Below, piece by piece: positions 1 to 5,185 of a stretch of 5,185 nucleotides of DNA (its first letter is position 1; the number at the start of each line of letters is the position of its first letter). The notes beneath the pieces are model-generated. The model was given only the letters and a program-made list of their open reading frames with translations. It made no database searches and was not told the DNA's origin. The DNA is taken from the NCBI GenBank assembly GCA_946885925.1, contig CAMPHP010000310.1:1-5185 (forward strand), written 5' to 3'. The stretch comes from an uncultured Litorilinea sp. Lineage in GTDB: Bacteria; Chloroflexota; Anaerolineae; Caldilineales; Caldilineaceae. Made by a program: the position numbers and the translations under genes.

Positions 1-384
1 GAGCGGCAGGCTCCGCAACCTGAAGCTGTACAGATTGACCAGCAATATAGCCACGCCGATAAACGCAAATCCCACTACATTCAGCAGCAAGCCAACGCTG
101 ATACCAGCCATCTGGAAGATCAAGGCGATTGCCAGTGCTTCCGTTCTGTGGATGCGCCCCGACGGAATTGGCCGCTGTGGCTTGTTAATCCGGTCGATCT
201 CGACATCGTGCCAATCGTTGATCGCATAGCCGCCTGCCGCAATAGAGGCAGTGCTCACCGCGGCAAAGATTGCTTCCAGCGTTACGGCTCTTATGACCAC
301 AGCGCCCCCCACAGCCACTAAGAGGGCAATCAACACCACGTCAGATAACCGGATCAGTTCCGCCGCAGCACGCAATCGGCTCAT
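1..384 (-). CDS. UbiA-family prenyltransferase, N-terminal part (3' end beyond window)
   Basis: The minus strand from an ATG at 384 reads open for 128 codons to the left edge with no stop, so this gene is cut by the window. The protein is hydrophobic. Residues 56-64 read NDWHDVEID, the NDxxDxxxD motif by which UbiA prenyltransferases bind prenyl diphosphate through Mg2+. KPQRPIPSG follows at 68-76, the usual extension in this family. Membrane segments are likely near 16-32, 37-54, 82-101 and 103-120. The INKPxRPIPSGR form resembles digeranylgeranylglyceryl-phosphate synthase-like and related members more than 4-hydroxybenzoate transferases, but the second Asp-rich motif is outside the window, so the substrate cannot be assigned. 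The start lies 8 bases after the stop of the Lgt-like gene, which suggests an operon with coupled translation. The Shine-Dalgarno match is weak (GGA about 13 bases upstream), and an in-frame GTG directly before the ATG is an alternative start. Family is confident, substrate is not. Confidence 0.88.
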   Translation of the reverse strand, partial: MSRLRAAAELIRLSDVVLIALLVAVGGAVVIRAVTLEAIFAAVSTASIAAGGYAINDWHDVEIDRINKPQRPIPSGRIHRTEALAIALIFQMAGISVGLLLNVVGFAFIGVAILLVNLYSFRLRSLPL

Positions 385-392
385 CACTTGAT

Positions 393-1565
393 CTATTCCG
401 GGCGCGCAGGCTGGATCAAAAGATGATAAGCACCACGGCTGCCCTCAAGCAGTTGGCTAGTAAAGGCACTCTCCCCTCTACTTGACGTTTGCAAAGCCAG
501 GACGAGTTTGGCTAAGAGCGCTGCGGCACGCGCCGAGAGATTGCCATCATGCGCCGAGAGTGTGTAATGCTCCACTTGATGGTCATCCACTTTGACACTG
601 CCCGCCGAGATCCGGATCCCCAAGGAAGTCTCTTGAACGGCAATGGCAGCAAGATGCGGCGCAAACTTTATGCGTTCAAGTGCGCCAGCTACTTCAGCAA
701 TATGTGTCGGGTGATAGAGTTGACGCTCTCCTATCCCTGCCGGGTCAATAAAGCGGCTGAACAAAACCATGACGCTGGCAAGGAGTAGAGGAACGGCAAG
801 ATACCAAGGCGAGAAGGGCAGCAAACCAGCCAACTCCAATCCGGCAACACCTCCTGTGAGCAGCAAAGCAGTCCACTGTGCCTCCGAAAATCCCAACCAG
901 TAGGGGCGTCCTGGATCTCCGCGCATAAATTCAAAGCTGAAGCGGCCTGCATTGTAGGCCACAATAGTCCAGGCTAACGTACTGCCAGCCGCTTGACCAC
1001 TCCACACCATAGGAATGCCAATCAGGAGGATTGAGAGCACGTAGAGAGATTCTGCGACCTGGATCGGGAAAAGGCGGATGCCTACGAGATAGGGTGCAAT
1101 GCCAGCGGCACTATGTTCATGGCGATAGCAGACGCCCCATCTGTGCGGCTGACCATGACAACAGCCCGCCATGAAGCAACCAACCCGCCCGCACATCAGA
1201 AAAGCACCGGCACCGAGAATAACGATGTCCAGATAGGGTAACAGTGGTTGGCCCAGAACATAGAGCAGGAGTGAGGTTGATCCGAGCACGGCGATTTCAT
1301 GATGGTGGTATGTAAGTTGTTCCGCACCTGTCAGGATCTTGGTCAGAACGATAGTGGCAAGAATGGTCACTACTGCGGTCAGGATGAGCCCGCTCATCAC
1401 CCAATAGGAGAGTCCAGTTCGGGTAACAAGGATGGTACCCAGCAACACAGTCAGCGCCAGCCCACTATAGCCGCAAATCTGGAAGGTAGGCCAGAATCGC
1501 CCCATCAGCCAGATCGTGGGACGCACCAGCCTGTCGAGGAAGTGATTGAACTTACTTTGTACCAT
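393..1565 (-). CDS. Divergent Lgt-family (prolipoprotein diacylglyceryl transferase-like) membrane protein with C-terminal extension
   Basis: A 390-residue polytopic membrane protein. Hydrophobic segments lie near 32-49, 56-76, 92-108, 113-134, 168-187, 196-206, 230-250 and 253-270. Two Lgt-family signatures are visible: GRVGCFMAGCCHG at 126-138, the Cys-rich version of the GRxGN(F) signature loop, and AGRFSFEFMRGD at 206-217, which matches the conserved R-x-x-x-E-x-x-R stretch. Canonical Lgt moves diacylglycerol from phosphatidylglycerol to the lipobox cysteine of prolipoproteins in the cytoplasmic membrane. This protein lacks the usual HGG motif (YHHHE at 86-90 sits at about that place) and the usual Asn of the signature loop, so it may be a paralogue with another acceptor. 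Residues from about 273 to 390 form an extra soluble domain, whereas ordinary Lgt is about 260-300 residues and ends at the membrane domain. The ATG start has a good AGGGG ribosome-binding site 8 bases upstream. The UbiA-family gene follows after 8 bases. Confidence 0.85.
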   Translation of the reverse strand: MVQSKFNHFLDRLVRPTIWLMGRFWPTFQICGYSGLALTVLLGTILVTRTGLSYWVMSGLILTAVVTILATIVLTKILTGAEQLTYHHHEIAVLGSTSLLLYVLGQPLLPYLDIVILGAGAFLMCGRVGCFMAGCCHGQPHRWGVCYRHEHSAAGIAPYLVGIRLFPIQVAESLYVLSILLIGIPMVWSGQAAGSTLAWTIVAYNAGRFSFEFMRGDPGRPYWLGFSEAQWTALLLTGGVAGLELAGLLPFSPWYLAVPLLLASVMVLFSRFIDPAGIGERQLYHPTHIAEVAGALERIKFAPHLAAIAVQETSLGIRISAGSVKVDDHQVEHYTLSAHDGNLSARAAALLAKLVLALQTSSRGESAFTSQLLEGSRGAYHLLIQPARPE

Positions 1566-1573
1566 GTGAGGTT

Positions 1574-1578
1574 CCCCT
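1574..1578 (-). promoter_or_regulatory. Ribosome binding site of the Lgt-like gene
   Basis: On the minus strand AGGGG lies 8 bases before the ATG at 1565, within the run AAAAGGGGAA. It is the clearest Shine-Dalgarno match on the left side of the window and fixes the start of the Lgt-like gene. Confidence 0.7.
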
Positions 1579-1641
1579 TTTAACGGCGCAGGCCCAAGGG
1601 TCGATCAACTTGCAGACGCACCTAGCGGCTAAGATCTAGGA

Positions 1642-3648
1642 TTAAAAGCGAATCGCACCAGCCCCGACAACGATGACCCGATCTCGGTCGCCAGTCAGAT
1701 CCAACAGGCCACGCGCCTCAGCGCCCAATTCAAAGCGTTCCCACCGGTAGCCAAAACCAATGGCTCCTGTCAAACCAGCTTCAACATCGGCTCCGGGCAA
1801 CTCCAATCCTACATACCCGCCAGTGCGTACATCGAAATAGACACCGCGCACGGGCCGTTGAATACGTAGACCAATTTCGCCAATCGCTGCCGCTAAATGG
1901 GTCGTGCGATCACCCGCGGCAGGCAGATACAAAAGCTGCGCACCAAGCAAAGGATTGAAGACTATCGTCTGGTCCGAGCGCAACGAGTAGCGCGCCCCAA
2001 GCGCAAAGGCTGCGGTACGTTCGCCTTCGGGCAGTGAGACGCCGCCTCGCAACTCCAGAGCCGAGCGCCGCTGAGGCGTTGGCGTGGTACCCGGGGTTGC
2101 TGGCGCACTGCCTGGGGGAGATGGTTGCTCTACAGTGGGCGGGCCTGGATAGGTAGCTCCACGTACACCAGCACAGTCGAATTGGCGCGTGGTTGCTAAG
2201 CCTGCGGATGCATCCACCCCTAAGCGCAATTCACTATTCAAACGGCCGGCGAGAGCGGATTGGGCTGCGGCATTTCTTAGTGTACGGTGGATCCAGAAGC
2301 GGAAGGCTGCCCTGTGCCCAGCGTGGGGGTTTATCGTACTGTTGTAGTAGTCAACGATACGTCGCACACTATTCGTGCGTACCGTATCACTCACATCGCG
2401 ACGAGTGAAATAGAAGAGCAATGGGGCAAATTGCTGAATTCTATGTACATAGCAGGTTGTAGCAGTCTGACCCAATACGTAGGTGCGGTGGAACTCGCGG
2501 ATAAATGTGCTTGTCCATGCGTCCACCTCAGACTCGTTGCCCTGGAGTCTGCTGCCCGCTGTCTGCTGGCGGATGTGATCGAATTCGTGGTTCAGGGTTA
2601 CCCTGGCTTCATAGAAATCATTTGCATCCAATGCCCTACGACCAAGAACCACATAGTGGTTGCCGTCGGAATGCAACGTGTAGCCCGCATTGTTTGACAG
2701 CGAACGCCCATCAACAGGCGACTGTTTATTTTGCAGATTATCGTCATAGTTAATCTGCGGATTGCTCGTTGTGTACGGCACCAGGTGCGCCTTCGTGGGG
2801 CTGGTATCATTCTCACTTTCGCTGGTACGATCCACCAGAGTAACGCCAGATCCCAGCGACTCCCGCACTAGGGCGGCTCGTTGTGTAGCTGTCGTGGCCG
2901 CGGCAACCCGCGTTGACCAGTCGGCAGGCACACCAGTTGCTCCGGGACCAAAAAACGTCTGGCGTTGGACAACTGGCAGAGGGGCATCCATGGTGCTGGA
3001 CCCTGTGCCATGCTGCTGTACCACATGCGTTAGTTCGTGGATTAAGAGCTTAAGACCTTCGTTGGTTCTTGGCGCATACTGTGCTGCGTTAAAAACAATG
3101 TGCGATCCAGCCGTGTACGCCAGCGCATTCACACGCTGCGCCGACGCTTCGGCATGTGCATCCGTATGAACGCGTACTCCCCTAAAATCATGGCCCAATC
3201 GTGGCTCCACAATATGACGTGTACGCACATCCAACGGTTGGCCTGGTCTGCGTAATACTTCGTGGACAATGGGGGGCGCAAGGGTTGCACTGGCAGCACT
3301 GGCTCCAATGCGCTTAGTCTGCAAAATCTTGTCTTGTTTGGCTTTGCACTCCGGGCACTCGCCGCCGCAGGCGCATGCAGGCTGTCGCTGGACACCTAGC
3401 CCGCTCATTACCTCCTCTGCCACATGCTCTGCCTCGCGCTCATATTCGTCGTTGGCAGCACCCACCTTAAGTTTCGGCTGCAACAAATGGGTTACGGCCC
3501 GGTTTCCGATCTGCTTGTGGAGAGCCAGCAAAGGGTGTTGGTTTTTGGATGCCAGTGGCTTAGACGCAGCGGGGGCGCTATAGGACGCTGTGATCGCGTC
3601 ACTGCGATGATGCTCCTGGTCTACCTTTACTTTATCTGGCATCGACAT
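1642..3648 (-). CDS. DUF4157 (eCIS-core) protein with a second HExxH domain and a C-terminal beta-barrel-like domain
   Basis: A 668-residue protein from the ATG at 3648. Residues 44-81 hold the QIGNRAV / LKVGAANDEYEREAEHVAEEVM helices typical of DUF4157 proteins. Cys92, 94, 98 and 101 form a CxCxxxCxxC cluster. Residues about 135-214 are the DUF4157 domain (eCIS_core, PF13699), ending in HELTHVVQQ (204-212). This domain is enriched near contractile injection systems and predicted effectors. A second unit at about 240-400 carries HEFDHIRQQ (354-362), with E372, E374 and D376 as possible third zinc ligands. A Pro/Thr-rich linker (about 500-527) leads to about 140 residues of alternating amphipathic strands ending Arg-Phe, as in outer-membrane barrels. 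No Sec signal peptide is seen. The frame also opens at a TTG at 3687, but that codon lacks a Shine-Dalgarno site. The ATG has AGGGA 10 bases upstream, so it is preferred; a second in-frame ATG lies two codons on. DUF4157 assignment is firm; peptidase activity, barrel fold and secretion route are inferred. Confidence 0.93.
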   Translation of the reverse strand: MSMPDKVKVDQEHHRSDAITASYSAPAASKPLASKNQHPLLALHKQIGNRAVTHLLQPKLKVGAANDEYEREAEHVAEEVMSGLGVQRQPACACGGECPECKAKQDKILQTKRIGASAASATLAPPIVHEVLRRPGQPLDVRTRHIVEPRLGHDFRGVRVHTDAHAEASAQRVNALAYTAGSHIVFNAAQYAPRTNEGLKLLIHELTHVVQQHGTGSSTMDAPLPVVQRQTFFGPGATGVPADWSTRVAAATTATQRAALVRESLGSGVTLVDRTSESENDTSPTKAHLVPYTTSNPQINYDDNLQNKQSPVDGRSLSNNAGYTLHSDGNHYVVLGRRALDANDFYEARVTLNHEFDHIRQQTAGSRLQGNESEVDAWTSTFIREFHRTYVLGQTATTCYVHRIQQFAPLLFYFTRRDVSDTVRTNSVRRIVDYYNSTINPHAGHRAAFRFWIHRTLRNAAAQSALAGRLNSELRLGVDASAGLATTRQFDCAGVRGATYPGPPTVEQPSPPGSAPATPGTTPTPQRRSALELRGGVSLPEGERTAAFALGARYSLRSDQTIVFNPLLGAQLLYLPAAGDRTTHLAAAIGEIGLRIQRPVRGVYFDVRTGGYVGLELPGADVEAGLTGAIGFGYRWERFELGAEARGLLDLTGDRDRVIVVGAGAIRF

Positions 3649-3658
3649 CTTCTTGGGT

Positions 3659-3663
3659 TCCCT
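3659..3663 (-). promoter_or_regulatory. Ribosome binding site deciding the start of the DUF4157 gene
   Basis: On the minus strand AGGGA lies 10 bases before the ATG at 3648, a slightly long spacing. The upstream TTG at 3687, which would add 13 residues, has only pyrimidine-rich and repeat-derived sequence before it. This supports the internal ATG as the start. Confidence 0.5.
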
Positions 3664-3689
3664 AGTCTGCCACTGCAATCTCGTCAAGC

Positions 3690-3719
3690 GGTTGGCAGAG
3701 AGATCTTACAGCATGACAG
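3690..3719 (-). repeat. Short dispersed-type repeat, copy B
   Basis: On the minus strand this unit begins CTGTCATGCTGTAAGATC and runs on as TCTCTGCC. It aligns with the unit at 3753-3783 in the same orientation: both share CTGTCA, a GTA(A/G)GA core and then TCTCTCTG, with one single-base gap. It lies in the spacer before the DUF4157 gene and reaches to within a few bases of the rejected TTG start. It resembles the small intergenic repeats that occur in many copies in some bacterial genomes; only these two copies can be seen here. Confidence 0.6.
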
Positions 3720-3731
3720 ATCAATATGCCT

Positions 3732-3782
3732 TGTCACCCCGCGCCCTAGACCGCTGCCCAGAGAGACTCCTACGGAGTGACA
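3732..3782. repeat. 51-bp element with imperfect terminal inverted repeats
   Basis: TGTCACCCCG at 3732-3741 and CGGAGTGACA at 3773-3782 are inverted repeats matching at 9 of 10 positions, enclosing 31 bases. The right arm is the start of the direct-repeat unit at 3753-3783, so the element may be a small palindromic intergenic repeat. As RNA it could form a 10-base-pair stem with one mismatch (tolerable as a G-U pair on one strand). No T-run follows on the minus strand, so it does not look like an intrinsic terminator. Confidence 0.5.
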
Positions 3783-3783
3783 G
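3753..3783 (-). repeat. Short dispersed-type repeat, copy A
   Basis: On the minus strand this unit reads CTGTCACTCCGTAGGAGTC and then TCTCTGGGCAGC. It is a direct, diverged copy of the unit at 3690-3719, with start-to-start spacing of about 64 bases. It is also half of the inverted pair at 3732-3782. The spacer between the small beta-rich gene and the DUF4157 gene is therefore largely made of repeat material and has no supportable gene. Confidence 0.6.
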
Positions 3784-3865
3784 AGCAGAGTGATCCCCAC
3801 AGGTGGCAGCTTGAGTTACTTCTTGCGTACAGCCTATGCTCGACGGTTGCTACGTCCGCGATTGG

Positions 3866-4258
3866 CTACTTTGGCAACTCCTGAATCAGATTTAATGGCG
3901 AAAACGCGTCATACTGTTTACCGTCACATAGACAAGTGATTTGTACTCCGTAGCGAAAGCGCACCCCAACATGCACATCTTGAAAAGGAAATGTCACTCT
4001 TATATCCAGGCTGCTTCTGGGTGGAATCGTAAATTCCTTTTCAAGCGCGAAATCATCGCTATATAGGTAGAATTCATCAAGGGGAATTTCATGTTCATTC
4101 TCAACAAAGTAACAGGCTGTAATGAGGCAACTCTTTGGTTGAGAGGCGCGATTCTCAAAACGAAATTCGCCATGTGAAACTACAGGGCTTTCTCCTGGGA
4201 AAAAGATATATTCCACTTCTTTGCCTTGCACAATGAGTGCGTCGTTATCTTCAATCAA
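3866..4258 (-). CDS. Hypothetical small beta-rich protein, TTG start
   Basis: A 130-residue protein that I do not recognise. It has no signal peptide, no membrane segment and no obvious catalytic motif. The sequence alternates short hydrophobic strands with turns, for example EVEYIFF, GEFRFENR, SCLITACYFV, EFYLYSDDF, EKEFTIPP, LDIRVTFPF and VRFRYGVQITC. This pattern suggests an all-beta, perhaps Ig-like or similar sandwich fold. The protein is acidic at the N-terminus. The start is a TTG: it has AGAGGA 7 bases upstream, an in-frame TAA lies eight codons or less before it, and no other Met codon occurs in the frame. G+C by hand count over 3901-4260 is about 42%, clearly lower than the genes on both sides, which may mean a separate origin. 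It lies 71 bases after the stop of one metallopeptidase-like gene and 217 bases before the next. A binding, inhibitor or immunity role would fit this position, but nothing in the sequence proves it. Confidence 0.75.
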   Translation of the reverse strand: MIEDNDALIVQGKEVEYIFFPGESPVVSHGEFRFENRASQPKSCLITACYFVENEHEIPLDEFYLYSDDFALEKEFTIPPRSSLDIRVTFPFQDVHVGVRFRYGVQITCLCDGKQYDAFSPLNLIQELPK

Positions 4259-4265
4259 CGTTACT

Positions 4266-4271
4266 TCCTCT
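4266..4271 (-). promoter_or_regulatory. Strong ribosome binding site supporting a TTG start
   Basis: On the minus strand AGAGGA lies 7 bases before the TTG at 4258. The good match and ideal spacing, with an in-frame TAA just upstream and no ATG in the frame, make this TTG the most credible start of the small beta-rich gene. Confidence 0.7.
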
Positions 4272-4329
4272 ATCCTTTAGCAGCCTATCAAGAAAACCTA
4301 ACAAGGAGATGATTGGCGAAATAAGTTGG

Positions 4330-5185
4330 CTATGGGCAATCCCAATCTGTTGGCAGTATCGTCTTTTGATTTGTCATGGTAACAGCGCCTCGTACGCGTT
4401 CACCTACAGCTGCAGGCCGAGTGTATTCAGATCCGTCCGGCCTTCTCACCCTTACATCTGAAGCGCCGACTCTCGACAAGATTCTCTCACCTGGGATCGA
4501 GCTTACCCCTCCATATTCCTGCCTGACCAACGCTTCTGCAGCAGCTTCATCGACAATTGTTTCTCCGGCTATGCTCGTCCTCCTCAGATCTCTTACCGTT
4601 CCCGTAGCGGCATCCGTAAAAGATTGTCCTGGTACTCCCATTGATATGGACCATTGTTCTGCATTGATGTAGGCATCCTTTTCCACCTCTACCACACCGG
4701 TAAGACTGGCAGGCTGTTGGGCATGCCAGCCTTCATGATAGACAGTAAAGGCGAATTGCTCGCACGTTGTCGTATTCAAGAAGCCCATATTGGTTCCGCC
4801 GCGGAAACCGCCGGAGGTGAACGTGCCAGCATCCCAGGAAGCACCGTTCCATGTCTCGGTAGGAAATGACCTGGAATCGAATGTAATAATATTAAACGTC
4901 GGTAGAACATTTTCAACGAGGTGCTTGTTCCACGGGCACAATATGCCTAAGACACAGGGCATTGTCCATGCACTTGTGCTGCCAGCGGGCAAAGCAAAGG
5001 AGGGAAAAGCTTTATCAAGCGCATCAATGGTTGAGAATCCTACTCGTCCATCATCATTTAGACCCTTGCTGGACTGAAATGCTTTAACAGCAGTTCGCGT
5101 TTCTGAACCAAAATCACCATCTGCACCACTTGCCGAGAGACTGAAACCCAAGTCAATGAGTCGCTGCTGTATTCTCCTGACCTCA
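4330..5185 (-). CDS. Peptidoglycan-binding-domain protein with HEGWH metallopeptidase motif (5' end beyond window)
   Basis: The frame stays open to the right edge, so the N-terminus is missing; 284 residues are visible, numbered here from the codon at 5184. A TTG at 5151 is only an internal Leu: the codons before it read EVRRIQQRLIDLG, the start of a PG_binding_1 domain that continues through GADGDFGSETRTAVKAFQ to about residue 58. This domain binds cell-wall or other carbohydrate polymers. A second domain carries YHEGWHAQQ (HEGWH at 150-154), a zinc-peptidase-type motif, followed by EVEKDAY, where E168 or nearby acids could complete the site. Four Cys residues are visible (about 77, 83, 141 and 283). 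The C-terminal 80 residues are charged and of unknown function. Proteins with this type of PG-binding module are often DUF4157 carriers, so the missing N-terminus may hold that domain, but this is inference. The next gene starts 71 bases downstream. Partial gene and PG-binding assignment are firm; peptidase activity is inferred from the motif. Confidence 0.85.
   Translation of the reverse strand, partial: EVRRIQQRLIDLGFSLSASGADGDFGSETRTAVKAFQSSKGLNDDGRVGFSTIDALDKAFPSFALPAGSTSAWTMPCVLGILCPWNKHLVENVLPTFNIITFDSRSFPTETWNGASWDAGTFTSGGFRGGTNMGFLNTTTCEQFAFTVYHEGWHAQQPASLTGVVEVEKDAYINAEQWSISMGVPGQSFTDAATGTVRDLRRTSIAGETIVDEAAAEALVRQEYGGVSSIPGERILSRVGASDVRVRRPDGSEYTRPAAVGERVRGAVTMTNQKTILPTDWDCP

Noticed and set aside
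1566..1620. TTGATC followed 17 bases later by CGTTAA as a promoter of the Lgt-like gene
   Set aside because: The -10 match is poor and it would lie almost on the ribosome-binding site, leaving essentially no leader.
1621..1640. Inverted repeat CCTAG / CTAGG just after the stop of the DUF4157 gene as a terminator
   Set aside because: The stem is only 5 base pairs with a 10-base loop and no T-run follows on the minus strand, so termination is not supported.
2287..3169. Long plus-strand frames (2287-2697 and 2762-3169) opposite the DUF4157 gene
   Set aside because: They are antisense to a gene with clear family motifs, have atypical composition and no recognisable domain, and follow from the codon usage of the real gene.
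3649..3687. TTG at 3687 as start of the DUF4157 gene
   Set aside because: No Shine-Dalgarno site precedes it and its upstream sequence is repeat-derived. The ATG at 3648 has AGGGA upstream.
3424..3780. Plus-strand frame of 118 codons with a hydrophobic N-terminus
   Set aside because: It overlaps the conserved N-terminal part of the DUF4157 gene in antisense and runs into the repeat region. It has no family motif.
3690..3783. The repeats as a CRISPR array
   Set aside because: There are only two diverged copies, of unequal length, with no further spacer-repeat units and no cas gene in view.
4330..5151. TTG at 5151 as start of the PG-binding protein
   Set aside because: The frame continues without a stop to the window edge and the upstream codons complete the PG-binding domain, so this TTG is an internal Leu.

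Overview
All genes in this window lie on the minus strand, so transcription runs from the right edge to the left. In transcription order they are: (1) a 5'-truncated gene (4330-5185) for a peptidoglycan-binding-domain protein with an HEGWH metallopeptidase motif; (2) a small unrecognised beta-rich protein (3866-4258); (3) a 217-base spacer with two copies of a short dispersed-type repeat; (4) a large DUF4157/eCIS-core protein (1642-3648) with two separate HExxH sites and a C-terminal beta-barrel-like domain; (5) a divergent Lgt-family membrane protein (393-1565) with an extra C-terminal soluble domain; (6) the 5' part of a UbiA-family prenyltransferase (1-384), running off the left edge.

The window has two blocks. 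The right block (about 1642-5185) looks like an accessory region of DUF4157-type proteins. This domain is known to be enriched around extracellular contractile injection system (eCIS) loci, where many carriers are predicted effectors. No tail sheath, tube, baseplate or ATPase gene is visible, so a link to an injection system is family knowledge plus inference. The two large proteins share a pattern, HExxH followed by QQ and, 14-16 residues after the second His, E-x-D-A-(W/Y). This suggests related predicted zinc-peptidase domains in different architectures. The AT-rich small gene between them has no recognisable family. The left block (1-1565) is a lipid/membrane pair: an Lgt-like transferase and a UbiA-type prenyltransferase separated by 8 bases, probably translationally coupled.

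The organism is bacterial and cannot be fixed from this window. Moderate G+C, DUF4157 proteins with Cys-rich N-termini, TTG start usage and short repeats beginning TGTCA(C/T) followed by TCTCTCTG recall Chloroflexota of the Ktedonobacter or Herpetosiphon type. That is a low-confidence impression. The beta-barrel-like C-terminus ending in Phe would fit a diderm better, which argues against it.

No tRNA, rRNA, CRISPR array, insertion sequence, convincing rho-independent terminator or strong promoter was seen. The open frames on the plus strand are antisense shadows of these genes.
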